A DNA stretch of 64,000 nucleotides, from positions 12,643,579 through 12,707,578 of the forward strand of contig OX463816.1 of assembly GCA_949825045.1 (NCBI GenBank), given 5' to 3'. This stretch comes from Argyresthia goedartella (Eukaryota > Arthropoda > Insecta > Lepidoptera > Argyresthiidae). Shown here in pieces: positions 10,851 through 22,612 of this stretch. Positions within the stretch are counted from its first letter, which is position 1. Each line of letters opens with the position of its first letter. The translations under genes were made by a program, and so were the position numbers. The notes under the pieces are model-generated. The model saw only the letters and a list, made by a program, of their open reading frames with translations. It did not search any database and was not told where the DNA came from.

Positions 10851-11352
10851 AAAAGAAGTACCCACCCAATAAATTATTGGTATGGAAAATTTCTTAGCCA
10901 TTTTGTTTTATTTGTTTATTGGTGAAAATTGGACTCTCCCAATGTTATCGGAAAATATGTTTAATTGCAGGTATTTAGTGTTTTGCTCAGTTATTTGTCA
11001 ATATACGATTAACAATTGGTCGTGCGAATTATTATTTTAAATTATATTAAGTTTAAATATTTTATAAAAATTAATATAAAATATTTAAATTATATATTAT
11101 TATAAATTATATTAAGTTTTTTATCATATTTGTTTTTATTTCTGTAAATAAGTTACTCAATTTCTATCACTTCCGGTTTCAATGAGCAAAGAGTTTCGTT
11201 AATCTGAGTAGGTACATAGTTTAATACTTACAAACCACATACACAAAACAATTTTTCAATGTTTCGATGTCCGGTCTTGAACCTACCTAGTTTTTTATAT
11301 TTTATCATTAAAAATTAAAAATATATACTCCTACAAAAGACTGTCGTTTTAC

Positions 11353-11508
<156 letters not shown>

Positions 11509-11864
11509 ATGGAACCCTTCGTTTGCGGGTCCGTCGACCTACACACACTTGACCAGTTTTATTCTAAAGTATTATTCTTTGCTCTTGTCAATTTTTCTTG
11601 TATGATAGTACGGAAGTGTTCGAGTCTGCCGCGCACTTGACCGATTTTAATTATACAACTGTTAGTCAGAACTGAATTACGTCAATAAATGCAAAATAAT
11701 CGGGGATTATTTACTTTATCTTACGATGCCCTCCTTATCATTAAGATATGATTTAATCATAATTAGAATATGGTTAAGTTTCGTTATAACCCAGTACAGG
11801 TATTAGTACTATACTATATACATATATGACACTGAATAACTTTATTATCAGCAATCGCATTTTT

Positions 11865-12399
11865 AACCGATTTCAAAAAAGGATGGGGCTGTCTGTCTCG
11901 TCCGGATCCTTTTTGTGTTGCTTTTTATGTATGTTCAGTCATTTCTCCAAGACAGCTAGACCGATTTGAAAAATTATTCTTTTGTTCGAGAGGGTTCGAT
12001 TGGTCCCATTGACATCAGGTAGGATCGGAAGAAAACGAGGGAACTCTTTAAATATTATAGGCAGACCTATAGCGATTTTTCTGTTTTTCATAGTAATTTA
12101 CTCACGGGAAGCATCCTTTTGTGAAGTGGAACTGACGATGACGAGCACAGGTGGCCACCTGAACTGCTCAATACTAGGTATCCCATGCGGTGGTTGCGTT
12201 ATGACTAATTTTATATTTTAAAGTAAAACTCGCACATTTGAAGCTGCAACTCTCGGGGAGCATGACATGGTGAAGTGGAACTGATGATGAAGAGTACTGG
12301 TAACTATCGAAGCTACTCAATTCTGGGTACTTAATGGGTTGGGTTAGGTAAGATTTCTTAAATAGTTACTAATCGAATTGGGTTACATTGAAATCGGTT
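11865..12399. mobile_element. Inverted-repeat element with AACCGATTTCAA ends
   Basis: Left end AACCGATTTCAAAAAA, right end TTGAAATCGGTTTTTTT: 12-bp perfect terminal inverted repeats around 535 bp without coding capacity. Inside, a block with GAAGTGGAACTGACGATGA (about 12125) is repeated at about 12273 (GTGGAACTGATGATGAAGAG), a degenerate internal duplication. Probably a Lepidoptera MITE. No target duplication was identified. Confidence 0.6.
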
Positions 12400-13021
12400 T
12401 TTTTATAAGTTTTGCTTTTTTTCAATTGTCGTCCTGGCAAGGATTGTAAACCTTTAGGAAACCCATAAAAGAGAAATCCTAGTAACCTCATATCAGTTAA
12501 CTTCAGCCTACTGCTTGGCAAAGCACAGCATTTATTCTGCTCCACTGCTTTCCAGCCACAGTAATACTATCGACAGACCATCGATCGTCTGCACGTCCTC
12601 ATTGTTCAGTTTTGGCCTCTTTACCCGACTGTGCCAGAAGGAGGGTAAAGTTCCTTGTTTCACCTTCTGTTTTCCCTTCTAACCCTAATAGCTCCTCCCT
12701 CCCTCCCTAATAAAATTAAAAAGTCACATTTTATGGCTAAAATATATATAGTAAAATGTTTCTCAAAAGTAATCAATAGGATTTGCATCTTTATGTACTG
12801 GACCACAGATTAATAAAGACTGGACGTACATTGTTTCAATATCTAGTCCCGTTTACAGTTTATAAAAGCACGTCATGGTAGTAGTCACGATCCGCGATAT
12901 GTAAAGAGGTATAAAAGTTGATTGCTTTCAAAATGGGACTGCTCTATTGTCTCTAGCTACAGGCGGTCACGTTCTGTTTTATTTAAGGGTTTTCGCTCGA
13001 GATTTCTCAAAGCGAGCAAAG

Positions 13022-13061
13022 TCGAGAAATCCGCTCCCTCGACTTGGAGCGGATTTCTCGA
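13022..13061. repeat. 16-bp perfect hairpin
   Basis: Arms 13022-13037 and 13046-13061 (TCGAGAAATCCGCTCC and its complement) are separated by eight bases. No gene is nearby, so it is more likely transposon-derived than a terminator. Confidence 0.8.
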
Positions 13062-13434
13062 GTGAAATGGCGTTGAGAAGCCGAGAACTCGATAAATTAT
13101 TCCGCAAACAATAATTCGTAAAAAAAAAAACGGTCAAGTGCGAGTCGGAGTCGCGCACGAAGGATTCCGTACCATTACCAAGGGATTAGATATCTTTAGT
13201 TTGCCTGTGTGTTAAGATAGCAAAATGTTGTTTACAAAGTAATTGGTGCCGCTTACTTCCATACTCCATGTATGCAACCAGGTGTATTTATGAGTTTGTA
13301 AAGCATTTCAGGTTCATGATAACTATGTGCTTGAGATCCTCGCAACAAGCTATTTCATTAAATATGTCACACGATATTGTAAGGAAAACATTTTTTTTTA
13401 TATTCCTGATTTACTCCCCTGTTTAAACCATATA

Positions 13435-14758
13435 ACAGGTGGGCCAAAAGAAGTCATACGATGTTGTTTGGCTCTCTTTTTTTTTCTAAATGAAAAACTT
13501 CGATTATGTTTTTTGATTATGTTTATTTGAACCTTTAGAATTTTATTGGTCAACTCAAGAAGATTATATCGGCCAAATGGGCGCCGTCACAATTGACTGC
13601 CATACGGGCTCGTTTTGTGGCATTTTTCATCACTTCGGCGAGAACTTCGGGCGACAGATTCTCGCACTCGTGTCGAATGTTGTCCTTGAGGGCTTCCAGA
13701 GTCTCGGGCTTGTTCACGTGAACACGGGACTTCAAAAAACCCCAGAAAAAAAAAGTCTGGAACGCTTAAATCGGGCGATCTTGCGGGCCAGTGCAAATCG
13801 CCAAAACGAGAGATGAGGCGACCCGGGAACGCTGCCTTCAGAATATCGGTTGTGGCTCGCTGAGTGTGTGCCGTTGCTGCGTCCTGTTGTAATCACATGT
13901 CCTCCAGTCCTAATTCGTCCAATTTCGGCAGAAAAAACTCGGTCAACATGGCCCTATAGCGCGCACCGTCCACTGTTGTAGTTTGGCCAACGGCATTCTC
14001 GAAAAAAAATGGCCCGATGACTATTCCAGCGTGAACAGCGCACCATGTAGTCACTTTGAGCGGGTGTAATGGCTCCTCGTGCATCACTCGTGGATTTTCG
14101 GTGCCCCAGAAGCGATAGTTTTGTTTGTTCACGTACCCGCTGAGGTGGAAATGAGCCTCATCGCTCATTATGATTTTGGTCGAAAAATCGTCCACTTCTT
14201 CGTTAAGATTGAGGATGGCTTGAGCGTAGGTTACGCGCGTTTGGCGGTCGGCAGGCAGCAGCTGATGCACGGACTGGACTTTGTACGGGAACATGCGCAG
14301 GTCTTTGACCAAAATTCGCCTTAGGGACGTCCGGCTGATGGCTAATTGCGTGGCACGGCGTCTGGTCGATGTTTCCGGCGACAGCTCGACATCCTCGGCA
14401 ACAGCGGCGATATTCTCGGCGGAACGGGCGCTCCGGGGCCGGCCACTCTTGGCAACGTCTCGTGTGGTCCCATATTCTTCAAGGTTGGTGGCCAAACGGC
14501 GCAGTGCTTGCGCAGTCGGTGTCGGACGGCCGGGGAATCGGCGACGGAATTCACACTGCGCCAACACCACAAACAAATTGTTACGTAAAAAAATAGACAC
14601 AATTATTCCGCGTTCTTTTGGAGTGTATCACTCCATGGATTGTTCCCTTATATTCTGCATCTGTCTAGTCCACAAATGTCAAAACAGATTTGACATTGGC
14701 GGCCATTCGCAAAAATGAGAGCATCTTCCAATAGGGTGATTTCTTTTGGCCCACCTTG
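13435..14758 (-). mobile_element. DD41D-type mariner element, 1324 bp
   Basis: Terminal inverted repeats are ACAGGTGGGCCAAAAGAAG (left) and, read inward from the right, CAAGGTGGGCCAAAAGAAA. TA dinucleotides at 13433-13434 and 14759-14760 fit the TA target duplication of Tc1/mariner elements. The single transposase frame is on the minus strand. Length and structure are those of a complete but inactivated element. Confidence 0.9.
13550..14636 (-). pseudogene. DD41D mariner transposase, inactivated
   Basis: From the ATG at 14636 the third codon is a stop (TGA at 14630-14628); after it the frame is open to about 13885. It includes an N-terminal helix-turn-helix region with a GRPR-like motif (KSGRPRSARSAE). 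The catalytic domain has a first Asp in IMSDEAHFHLSG, a second in LQQDAATAHT and a third in SPDLSVPDFF. Forty-one residues separate the second and third, giving the DD41D signature. Further damage is a TGA just before LQQD (a usual Trp or Phe codon position) and a frameshift at about 13740 after PDFFFLG. The C-terminus then continues as GFLKSRVHVNKPETLEALKD and ends at 13550. A few lesions only, so it is fairly young. The DD41D name rests on the spacing I counted. Confidence 0.85.
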
Positions 14759-15217
14759 TATTTCCAATTATTTTCTGGATCTGAAATCCAATTAAAATGT
14801 GGATCATCTGTAATATGTAAGACTTTTTTTCAAAATTTTAGGATCAGTAGTTCCAGAGATAATAGGGTGGAGGAATAGTATTTTTGCCCAATTTCTTGAA
14901 TATTTGTGTACACTATACGCTTCATGAATATGAGCGGTGGTCATTGTTTAATACGCAGTAAGCCCAGCCATTTTTGCCCCGACCTTTAACTAAGCATTTC
15001 AGGTTTATGATAAAAATATATTTTAGATCCTCGTAACAAATTCTTCAATTAAACATGACACACAATACAGATTGCTTTTTTTTTCAGATTTGCCCCTTAA
15101 TGGTGCCCCCCCCCCCTATTAACATAATAATTAGGTTGCACTTTTTTCTTTTTAAGGCACGGAACCCTAACTAGCAGTTTCTGCGTCTGCGCAACCGGGG
15201 CGCAACGGTATCACTAC

Positions 15218-15442
15218 CAGTGTTGTTATTGTAAAATTTTGAGTTGCCGTATCTAAAGGTTCAAATTGCCGTATATAAGGGGAAAAAACACAAAATTGAC
15301 GTATTATTATATTTATTTAAGAAATGTTCATTATATTAATTGCCGTATTTTATAACACGGTAGTGAACAGCCTGCCCTATAATCTGAAAAATGTCATGGA
15401 AAGCCGTACATTACGGCAATTGCCGTATCAATAACAACACAG
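15218..15442. mobile_element. hAT-like MITE, 225 bp, with 8-bp target duplication
   Basis: The ends are CAGTGTTGTTATTG and, read inward from the right, CTGTGTTGTTATTG. The 8-bp ATCACTAC stands at 15210-15217 and again at 15443-15450. An 8-bp duplication with CA-G-type ends is characteristic of hAT transposons. The inside has repeated TTGCCGTA words in both orientations and no open frame. Confidence 0.85.
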
Positions 15443-15639
15443 ATCACTACCTATCCCTACGGGGAAGTGGGGCGAACATTATTACAAATGAGATAAGTAC
15501 CTAATTTATGTTAATTACATTATAACTAATGTTGATGGAGAACATCCTGAAAAACCTTTATATATCCATAGCTGCGGCAATGGGCTAGGCCCCTGGCACG
15601 CAAAAATTGAAAATTGAATATCACTTACAAGTATGCTTA

Positions 15640-15800
15640 CTATAGAGATATGAAGGTTTCCTCACGATGTTTTCCTTCCGGTGATGGAACGGCTTATAAT
15701 GCACTTAAGATAAAATATCTACTTATCCTATATGTTGGTACATGGTCAGCACGGGGGTTTGAACCCTCACATCTTGCGTGACTTGTGAGAGGTGTAGATC
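15640..15800 (-). mobile_element. tRNA-like SINE copy
   Basis: The minus strand contains GAGGGTTCAAACCCCCGTGC (box B), then GACCATGTACCAACATA, and ends with AACATCGTGAGGAAACC. The same order is found at 33147-33290 (minus) and, for the box-B part, at 24440-24560 (plus). Confidence 0.6.
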
Positions 15801-17530
15801 GGACGCTCAGATTTATATGAAAAATAAATTTTATATTTTATATAAAAATTATTTACATTACATTTTTAAATAGTTAAAAAAATTTTCGAACAACTAGAGA
15901 AACTTGAGAAATTGCTCTCAAGAATTCTCCAAACTCTGCAAACAAAGTATGACGAGAAATCGAAAACCCTAGTCTTATTAGAGTTATGTACTACTACTAC
16001 TACTACAATCATACATGCTGTGTAAAGAAATATTAGTTCAGATGAGAGAAATTCGTTGGTCCTTGGTCTGAAAGATGCTATTAAGGACATCAGTTTTAGC
16101 GATGTTTCCCAAAAGGATGTGCGAGTTAAAATTAAAGTTCAACTGCTTTCATCGGTCTCATATAAAGGTTGACTGAATGATCTCCCTACATTTTTCTCTG
16201 TGAATATGGCGAGTTACAGCGTGTAGATTGCTTTCCCCCGAGGGATTCATAGCACGAATGCGGCACATTTGTACCAATTTTCGAATTCCTTAAAATTATT
16301 TACATACCGTCAATATCAAAACTTGCAATCAAAACAATCCTCACCATTTTGTCTCACAATCACACCCGATGTGTTTTTAAATGATTGACATTTATTTGTT
16401 CAAAAATAAATAAATATGCGGCGGGCTCTTTTCACGCGTCGATACCGCGCGGGAGTGGGTTGAAGAGTGTCCTTACACGGTTTCATATAAACTTGGAAAC
16501 GTTGATGCTCCAGTCAATGCTAATCTTTATGTTGGATTAGGTGTCTGGCACAGTCGGTGTGCAAGACTGAAGCACTCATCCATCAGGCTGCTGGTCGGTG
16601 AACATCAAAGTCGACATTATAGGCCCGTAATAAGTAATAAACAGAAGTGGCTCTATTTATTCTAATCTATCGCGCTTCGTGCTGCGTGTTTTTAAATAAC
16701 ATGAGTGCACTGGTAGTGGAGGTAATATCTCGTTATAGTAGATACTGCAGCATCTATCTATATAGAATGGTCTTAGTCGGTGCAGTATCAGTTCTACGAG
16801 TAGATGTCGTGTTTGAAACATTTCGTCACGCGTACCTATATCTTCTTCAAAATGGTTGTGTTTTTTTGTTTGTGGACAATGTGGTTTGATTTGATTATAA
16901 TGAACACTATGTGCTCATGATGTACATAGTATAAACCTGTCACCTCTATCACCTATAAAGATTGGTCTACTTTCTACGACCCTGAAGTATTTTAATACGT
17001 ATGTTAGTTGATACGTTACCGATGATTGATGATACGATATGTACATAGAGGTGACATGACAACACCTAAAACTTTACTCCATTTAATTAATAGGAATAAT
17101 CTTACTAAGCAGCATTGATGTGCTGTAGACTGTACATTTCCTTTAAACAGCAAATTGTAAGTTTTTTTTTCGATCGACAATTCAGATATAAATCTAAAGT
17201 TACTATAGGTGCAGACCATACATACAAAAAAAATCGTTACCTACTGTATCTTTTTGAATACCTTTAAATTATTTTGAATTAAATTTACACTAATCTATTA
17301 TTTTATGACTGTCTCATTGGATTATTTATTGAACGATTGGTTGAATAATATTAGTAAATAAATAAATAAATAAATATATTTAATGCCTGACGGAAAAATT
17401 AATTCTGGAGACAGCGAGCGTTTAGTGGGCCATGTACAAAGCCAATATAGATAGAAAACCGCAAATCGATGAACTCTTTGTATTGGATTTGAATATTTTT
17501 TCCAGAAACTTATCGAGGGTGATATCAAAT
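15800..17530. other. No gene seen
   Basis: AT-rich sequence. Short GC-richer stretches near 16420-16600 do not give an exon with both splice sites that I can recognise. Confidence 0.45.
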
Positions 17531-17720
17531 GACAGGGCTTCATAAGCCGATTCTGAAAATATACTCCCATTACCTTTCGTCCACCTGTTTTCTAAAAATC
17601 CTAGAAATAGTTTCTAAACATACCAAGTTTGGGCTCCTACAGGAGATGACTTAGTATTTTTTTGTAAAACATACGCCAAATGTCTCATAATATACTCATA
17701 TCAAACCTCAAAATAGCGAT
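17530..17720. repeat. Dispersed repeat, inverted relative to 21770-21930
   Basis: The segment with ACCAAGTTTGGGCTCC and AAACATACGCCAAATGTCTC matches the reverse complement of 21780-21880 at roughly 80-85%. The family is not identified. Confidence 0.6.
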
Positions 17721-17899
17721 TAAAAAAATTAAAAATTTTAACTAATTTATTTACATGTTTTTTCTTTATTAAAAAGTTTGAGATTCAGAAATTTTTGAAA
17801 CTTGTTTTCGAAGTGTATTTTTAGAAATTGAATATGGAAATTAGATGTTAAAGAGCGGTGATAATAAACAAAATCTCGTAACTAATAAGAGGCTAAAAA

Positions 17900-18620
17900 A
17901 ATAGAATGTTAGCGCACCTCGTGCGCTTATGACAATCCCAGTGGCAAATTTTGCAGGCCGGGGTACAATGAAGGTTGTTTTTCCTGCATGAGCATCGGTT
18001 GGACTGCCAACTAGACTGACATCCACACCTATCCAACTCCTTGACTGCACATATCCAGTAGCTGTGTCCAGTTAGGCTTTAGACAATTGACATTCAGTCT
18101 CTTCCATTCCCACGTTTCCGGTGGTGGACGGGTGCCTATGTAACTTTCAATTGCACGGCCCGTACTCCTCCAGCCCTTTTTTGTGCTCAAGCAGAGCAGC
18201 AGCAATGGGAAGGATCGAAGAGAGGGTCTATTCACGGGTGATAAACAAGTGCCGCCGGGCTTCGTTTACATTTATCAAAGCGCTGCGAGGATCGTACATT
18301 TTATTTGTGAAAGTCTCTAGCGATATTATGTGTGCATCGGTTATCTCTTCGACGCTGTGTGGGAGAGCCAAATATTTACATTCTGCAGTGAATTCATGAT
18401 CCTTCCAGCCAGACCAGGCACTCCGCTTATTTGAGAAATAATAGACAATAAGATCAGGGTCCAGGTATTAATGTAGGCTTCAATCTTGGAAGAGCAATAA
18501 ACGTACCCTTTGCTACGAAGAAGGACGTTGAGAAGCTGTGCCAGCCAAGCAATGCAATAGCTTTCTCTCTTCCAAGGTTCTCTGCAATCACATGTATCGT
18601 TTTTTTGCAATACTCTCAAA
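17900..18620 (-). pseudogene. Transposon-derived ORF C-terminus with cysteine-rich (CXC-like) motif
   Basis: On the minus strand, broken frames read NEARRHLFITRE, LSSILPIAAALLEHKKGW, then ESYIGTRPPPETWEWKRLN and CLKPNWTQLLDM. After a frame change they end in a Cys-rich tail, NRCSCRKNNLHCTPACKIC. The order Leu-Pro-Pro/Trp-Trp region followed by C-X-C-X6-C-X3-C spacing resembles the C-terminus of proteins found in insect mobile-element sequences with a tesmin/TSO1-like CXC motif. The parent element is not known to me. Stops at about 18230 and near 18050 show it is not functional. Confidence 0.45.
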
Positions 18621-18794
18621 CAAAAACCACAGGTATTTCAATCCTTGACCTTGCAGCCAAGGATTCGGGTGGAATGCGCGGCGCGAAAGCGTGTGAGCAT
18701 CAATTTAGCATAGATATTACTATAAAACACAATAATAATATATTGCAGCATAAGTTTTAAAAAAATCAGAATCTCAAACTTTTTAATAAATAAA

Positions 18795-19138
18795 TAAAAA
18801 ATCATGTGCAAATTGGACTCGCGCACGAAGGGTTCCGTACCACCGCACTTATGGTAATCAAGTTTCTTGCATGGGGATTAGGTTTCTTTATTTTGTGTGT
18901 AAGATAACAAAATGTTGTCAACATAGTTATTGGTGCGGCTACCATCATACTCCATGTATGTAACCAGGTGAATTTCTAAGTTTGTATGTGGTATTAAAAG
19001 AACATTATCCCCCGCTATTTAAACCATACATTTATATATATTTTTCCCGGAATTATCGTAAAGACCTATATTACGATGTTTTTTTTTCTAAATTTTAGGA
19101 TCAGTATAGTTTCGGTGATAAAAAGGGGTTGGCCTTTT
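18795..19138 (-). mobile_element. GGGTTCCGTACC repeat, diverged minus-strand copy
   Basis: Carries GCACGAAGGGTTCCGTACC, the AACAAAATGTTGTCAACATA block and GGTTTCAGTGATAA-type internal sequence. It abuts the next copy head-on at 19139. Confidence 0.65.
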
Positions 19139-19550
19139 TTAGGGTTCCGTACCCAACGGGTAAGAACGGGAACCCTATTACTAAGACTTCGCTGTCCGTC
19201 CGTCCGTCCGTCCGTCTGTCACCAGGCTGTATCTCAAGAACCTAGCTAGCTAGAGAGTTGAAATTTTCACAGATTATGTATTTCTGTTGCCGCTATAACA
19301 ACAAATACTAAAAAACAGGTTAAAAAAATATTTAAGGGGGCTCCCATACAACAATTCTTTCAATACCACATACAAACTTATGGATGCACCTGGTTACGTA
19401 CATGGAGTGTGAAAGTAACCGCACCAATAACTTTGTAAACAATATTTTGCTGTGTAAAATCCAAACTATTCACTCCACACCATCGCTTCCATTGAACGGT
19501 GGTACGGAACCCTTCGTGCGCGATTTAGACTAGCACTTGACCGGTTTTTT
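19139..19550 (+). mobile_element. GGGTTCCGTACC repeat, full-length copy 1
   Basis: A complete element of about 410 bp from TTAGGGTTCCGTACCC to GGTACGGAACCCTTCGTGCG and CACTTGACCGGTTTTTT. The two ends form a 12-bp inverted repeat GGGTTCCGTACC / GGTACGGAACCC. Its 3' half is nearly identical to copies at 19618 and 31686, so these three derive from a recent burst or local duplication. Confidence 0.85.
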
Positions 19551-19617
19551 GAGTTTTGACCAGATATAAAAAATAAATAAAACAAATATAGATTTATTTA
19601 ATTTATTTTCTACGGTT

Positions 19618-20023
19618 TTAGGGTTCCGTACCCGAAGGGTTCCAAACGGGACGCTATTACTAAGACTCCGCTGTCCGTCCGTCCGTCTGTCACCAGGCTG
19701 TATCTCACGAACCTTGATAGTTAGACAGTTGAAATTTTCACAGATGATGTATTTATGTTGCCGCTGTAACAACAAATACTAAAAAACAGGATAAAAGAAA
19801 TATTTAAGGGGGCTCCCATACAACAATTCTTTCAATACCACATACAAACTTATGGATGCACCTGGTTACGTACATGGAGTGTGAAAGTAACCGCACCAAT
19901 AACTTTGTAAACAATATTTTGCTGTGTAAAATCCAAACTATTCACTCCACACCATCGCTTCCATTGAACGGTGGTACGGAACTCTTCGTGCGCGATTTAG
20001 GCTCGCATTTGACCGGTTTTTTT
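19618..20023 (+). mobile_element. GGGTTCCGTACC repeat, full-length copy 2
   Basis: Same orientation as copy 1 and 68 bp after it. The 5' half differs at several places, while the last 220 bp are almost identical. Confidence 0.85.
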
Positions 20024-20464
20024 ACTTATTAGCTAGGAACTGTATACTTAGTACGATGATACACCGACAAAATGTGAAATCAACGGAAATTGCGTAACAC
20101 CAGAGAAACACAAATGACGAAAAATAGCAACTAAACCAGAACTATCAAATCTGCAAACTGAGAATGTGTACGAAACAAAAATGAAATTGTATTCGAATCT
20201 CATAAAACCTTCTCACTTGTTCTAAACAGAGTAAATTATTTATTACAAACAAAAATATGTATGCTGTATAATATGTATATGCAACTGTTTATGTGTAATA
20301 AGTGGATGGGTGGTGGTAGTGGTTTTGTGTAGGTATTAACTTTCATAATGTATTTTTTTCACTATTTGAACTCAGATTTCCCGCTAAATAATCCGTTTAC
20401 GGACTTCATATAAATAATAATAGTCAGCTGCCTGTGCATTGTAAACATAAATATGAGCGTACAG

Positions 20465-20723
20465 AGTGTAACAGAAGGGTATCATCATATTTAAGGGGGT
20501 TGTTAGGGACATCTTCTGAACAACTTTCACTATGAAACCGATTTGTGCAGATCAACTTTATTTCTCTCTTCTCCATATAAATCAGCTGATCGCTCGGTCC
20601 AAAATGTATAGAGAAGTAAAAAATAAATTCGCTCTCATCAAATTGGTTTCATAGTGAAAATTGTTCAGAATGATGTCCCTAACAACCCCGTAAAACATGA
20701 CTACACCTTTCTGTTACACCCAC
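20465..20723. mobile_element. MITE with long inverted arms, about 260 bp
   Basis: The left arm (AGTGTAACAGAAGGGTAT, then GGGGTTGTTAGGGACATCTT and TTTCACTATGAAACCGATTT) is mirrored on the right (CCTTTCTGTTACACCC, AATGATGTCCCTAACAACCC). The arms are about 75 bp or more. Half copies lie at 5690-5805 and 50370-50465. Confidence 0.75.
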
Positions 20724-21099
20724 TACACAGGCGTATACCTTGCTGCTGGCCCCACACTAGGTAACCTGTGTCGATGTCATGGGAACTAAAAACAAGGACG
20801 TAACACACATAAACATCCAAGATCGGGATTTTATTCTTCTACTTCCGCAGCCAATTTTAATTAAACCATCATCAGACTGCACATCAATCATAGGCTGCTA
20901 ACTTACGTGTAGGCTGAATGATAGAATGTCTGTGCCTAAATCACGTGACCAAATAAAAGCGTGCCTGCTTGTATGAGATGTTTCGGATTCGACCTCATTT
21001 GTCTATTTGAAGCGGTCATTTGACTGGGTCGCGACGCTGTTTTGGATTATATCCGAAAAATCCCGTGCCCAACCAAAAACTTTTTTGCGATCAAACTAC

Positions 21100-21730
21100 A
21101 AATTTACAGTTTTCGGATTTTTCCCTTTACCTGTGTTATAAGACCTTACTTTTTGCCAAATTTCATGATTCTAGGTCAACGTGAAGTTCCCTATATGTTT
21201 TGATTCCTTTGCGAGTATCAAGAAAATTCAGGAAAATTGTGACACAAACGGCGGTATTTTTTGATCGTCTTGATCTATATGTTTTTATTTTACTACTTCA
21301 AGAGACCACAGACCTGATCAATTGATGTTAGTTTCGAATTGATTCCTAAGAAACTTAAACGACGTACAGGTAGACAGACAGGCAGACAGACAGAAATTTA
21401 GGGTTTTCAAAATGTTCCCTTTACATGTGCTAAAAAACCTTGCTTTTTGCCAAATTTCATGATCCTATAGGTATAGATTTTGATTCCCTTGTAAGTATCA
21501 AGATAATTCAAAAAGTTCAGCAAGTTTGGGACATAAACGGCCGTATTTTTGATTGCGTGGACCTAGAAGTTTGATTTTTTCATAGCTCTAAGACTTGAGT
21601 TATTGACATCAATTTCAATTTGATACTTGCACGCGTTCCTGAGAAAAAGGATTGTGACAGACAAACAGACAAGCAACAAAATGATCCTAAGAGGGTTCCT
21701 TTTTTTCCTTTTAAGGTACGGAACCCTAAA
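21100..21730 (+). repeat. Two tandem units of about 310 bp, ending in a GGTACGGAACCC terminus
   Basis: Units 21105-21405 and 21406-21727 share TTTTGCCAAATTTCATGAT, TTTGATTCC, GAGTATCAAGA and a GACAGACAGACAG-like stretch. The second ends AAGGTACGGAACCCTAAAA, linking it to the GGGTTCCGTACC superfamily of repeats. Confidence 0.65.
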
Positions 21731-21769
21731 AAATAAAATAGAAAATATAAAAAATAAAATCGCCTTTTT

Positions 21770-21930
21770 GAGGTTTGATATGAGTATATTAAGAGAAATT
21801 TGGCGTATGTTTAACAAAAATTGACCGAGCCATCACCTGGAGCAGCCCAAACTTGATATGTTTTGAAAATATTTCTTGGATTTTTAAAATCCGGGTGGCC
21901 GCCCATTGGGAATATTTTTAAGAACTATAG
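21770..21930. repeat. Dispersed repeat, inverted relative to 17530-17720
   Basis: Carries GAGGTTTGATATGAGTATAT and CCCAAACTTGATATG, complementary to the copy at 17600-17710. Confidence 0.6.
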
Positions 21931-22612
21931 CCCAAAACGATTGTTTTAGTCAAAGTACCCGTGTGTACTAAAAGGCTATCCTGTACATCGATTTGCGGGT
22001 TTTTTTTACGTTGTTACGTAGGTAGCTACGCTGACTAGCTCAATCATATCTTAACAGATAAAATTTACGAGTATATCTACTACCATATGTATAATTTACT
22101 CTATGATAAAATCGAATTTCTGGATTAAGTTGCCAGGGATTTAGGAATTCTTGGCAACATAATTCTAAAATTCAAACGTGATACCTAAGTCCTCCCTCAC
22201 AAACATGTCATAAATGCTGAGGCAGTGCAAGCCAACCCAGAAATTCCACATCGCTAGCATGTCGAGTAAAAGAGTCACTCACACTGACGGCACAAACTAC
22301 CCCGTGTCACATGACTACCCTTAGACCCTAATCGACATAAACGCGTGTCGGTGGAGTAATTCTATGTTACAAAAGGTGGTGTCTTAGTTTTTGTTTTGAT
22401 TTCTTGTAGATATAGATGCAACTGAGTAAATATCAAAAATGGTTACACGAGATATCTCGGGACAAATTTGGCAGCTATAAAACTCCGACACTCGTTTCTC
22501 GCCCATAAATTATTTACGATGCATGCTAACAAAAATTTTATCTGTAAAAAATTAAAGAGCATATTTTTTGCGTTTAAAGAGTACCAAAACTTAGTAATTC
22601 GGTCAAGCCATA

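Larger units (their letters stand above)
13126..15175 (-). mobile_element. Large GGGTTCCGTACC-family element carrying a mariner
   Basis: On the minus strand the ends are AGTTAGGGTTCCGTGCC (15170) and ACTCGCACTTGACCG (13130). The inside contains two copies of the subunit beginning AGCATTTCAGGTT (13303 and 14996), also seen in tandem at 57360-58250. A mariner at 13435-14758 splits it. Without the mariner the element would be about 720 bp. Confidence 0.65.

Noticed and set aside
14079..14718. Plus-strand open frames of 75-145 codons
   Set aside because: They are antisense shadows of the minus-strand DD41D mariner transposase.
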